Source of the DNA: Alicyclobacillus pomorum DSM 14955
GTDB lineage: Bacteria; Bacillota; Bacilli; Alicyclobacillales; Alicyclobacillaceae
NCBI RefSeq assembly: GCF_000472905.1
Contig: NZ_AXAR01000003.1
Location: 3,054-67,053, forward strand
Reading direction: 5' to 3'
DNA length: 64,000 nucleotides
The number at the start of each line of letters is the position of its first letter. Position 1 is the stretch's first letter. The notes under the pieces were generated by a model. That model ran no database searches and was not told the DNA's origin. It worked only from the letters and a program-made list of their open reading frames with translations. Made by a program: the position numbers and the translations under genes. Shown here piece after piece: positions 63,482 to 64,000 of the stretch.

Positions 63482-63624
63482 AAGCCACTCCGTTTCTAGC
63501 TGTCAAGTGTCCATTTTGCGGTTCCCGTACGGTGCGACGGGTGTCACAGTTTGGCAAGGTGCAGCTGGTCAGTCAGTTTCTCTGCAGCGACTGCAGAAGC
63601 GTGTTCGAGCGCGTGCGTTGGTGA
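63448..63624 (+). CDS. Separate PaaD C-terminal zinc-ribbon protein (58 aa)
   Basis: A 58-residue protein with KCPFCGSRTVRRVSQFGK (CxxC, about residues 20-37) and a second pair in FLCSDCRSVFERVRW. This is the motif order of the C-terminal domain of PaaD (CPxCGS, then VSxFG, then CxxC), but encoded alone. AAGGAGATGG lies before ATG 63448, inside the paaC end. With the DUF59 protein at 62333 it would make up a complete PaaD function in two chains. Confidence 0.82.
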   Translation: MQSLNHRPSRVKATPFLAVKCPFCGSRTVRRVSQFGKVQLVSQFLCSDCRSVFERVRW

Positions 63625-63747
63625 CAGGAGAGCGCTGAGACGATCCTTGAAACGAGAGACATCAGTATCGGTCCCGTCGCCTCAGGATTTCTGAGGTTGA
63701 GTGGTAAGATATTGAGCAGAGTGACTTCGGGGAATTGAGGGATCGTC
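63625..63747 (+). other. Gap between the zinc-ribbon gene and paaX
   Basis: It holds a short stem, CCTCAG/CTGAGG (about 63680-63696), and AT-rich sequence before the paaX ribosome binding site (GAGGGA). No convincing promoter consensus was found, so paaX may be read through from the paa operon. Confidence 0.4.
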
Positions 63748-64000
63748 ATGAGGCCAGTTTCGCTGTGTTTCACTCTTTTTGGGGACTATTTTCGCGACTT
63801 GAATATGGAAGTCTGGGTAGGCAGCCTGATTCGGTACCTCGAGCCGTTTGGGATTACTTCTGGGGCAACCCGGGTCACGCTGTCGAGAATGGTCCAGCAA
63901 GAATTCGTCACGGCTCGCCGCATTGGGCAGAAGAGTTTCTATCGACTGTCTGATAAAGGCAAGCGGCGAATCCTGGATGGCGTCACCCGGGTGTACGACT
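63748..64000 (+). CDS. paaX: PaaX family transcriptional regulator (partial, cut by window end)
   Basis: The first 84 residues of a PaaX-type repressor, which in known systems is released from DNA by phenylacetyl-CoA. The family start RPVSLCFTLFGDYFRDLNM, then VWVGSLIRYLEPFGITSGA, TRVTLSRMVQQEFVTARR and GQKSFYRLSDKGKRRI form the winged-helix domain. ATG 63748 follows GAGGGA. The rest lies beyond the window. Its position after the paa genes and the inverted repeat at 61287-61329 suggest feedback control of this operon. Confidence 0.9.
   Translation, partial: MRPVSLCFTLFGDYFRDLNMEVWVGSLIRYLEPFGITSGATRVTLSRMVQQEFVTARRIGQKSFYRLSDKGKRRILDGVTRVYD

Overview
The window is chromosomal DNA from a Gram-positive, menaquinone-using member of the Firmicutes. 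Strong AGGAGG-type ribosome binding sites, frequent GTG/TTG starts, sigma-A promoters, T-tailed hairpin terminators and a class II (B12-dependent) ribonucleotide reductase fit that placement. Gene content (menaquinone cluster, a sulfocyanin-type blue copper protein, a phenylacetyl-CoA epoxidase cluster, an NtrC-type alcohol dehydrogenase locus) suggests an Alicyclobacillus-like bacterium; this placement is inference. No IS element, prophage or CRISPR array was seen.

Layout. 0.2-2.2 kb: a frameshifted cell-wall glucosaminidase. 2.3-9.8 kb: menaquinone genes, menA facing away from menB-E-F-D-H, with menC absent. 9.8-16.5 kb: a ResA-like lipoprotein, sulfocyanin, a metallopeptidase, a Na+/H+ antiporter, a flavin reductase, 3-oxoacid CoA-transferase, and a LysM-NlpC/P60 hydrolase behind a probable c-di-AMP riboswitch. 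16.6-18.2 kb: small unknown ORFs. 18.4-23.9 kb: a four-gene glycan operon (nucleotidyltransferase, GT4, alpha/alpha-barrel protein, phosphohexomutase) between two identical tRNA-Leu(CAG) genes. 24.1-33.0 kb: dapF, a Yip1-like membrane protein, Nudix, MBL hydrolase, cobalamin adenosyltransferase, HAD phosphatase, and nrdR-nrdJ with NrdR-box-like sites in the promoter. The adenosyltransferase and NrdJ are functionally linked, since one makes the cofactor of the other.

33.1-38.4 kb is an AT-richer island: TetR regulator, zinc ADH, cupin, SDR, a frameshifted aldo-keto reductase and an internally deleted MFS transporter. Two promoters in it are near copies and carry matching TGTTCA/TGTACA palindromes. 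38.4-44.7 kb centres on a giant P-type ATPase of 1509 residues, formed from a degenerate ATPase half and an intact P2-type half, with five small accessory proteins. 45.7-50.8 kb holds a histidine kinase, a sigma-54 activator and an Fe-ADH, divergent from a Zn-ADH that has a clear -24/-12 promoter and upstream inverted repeats.

51.0-61.2 kb is a mixed metabolic stretch: alpha/beta hydrolase, YkoP-like, YmaF-like, a membrane-anchored FMN glutamate-synthase-like protein, malic enzyme with an ACT domain, an OPT-family transporter that appears to start at CTG behind a long structured leader, purT under a ZTP (pfl) riboswitch with terminator, and a CcdC-like membrane protein. From 61.3 kb to the end lies a phenylacetyl-CoA epoxidase operon (paaA, paaD N-part, paaB, paaC, separate PaaD zinc-ribbon) followed by the start of a paaX regulator cut by the window edge.
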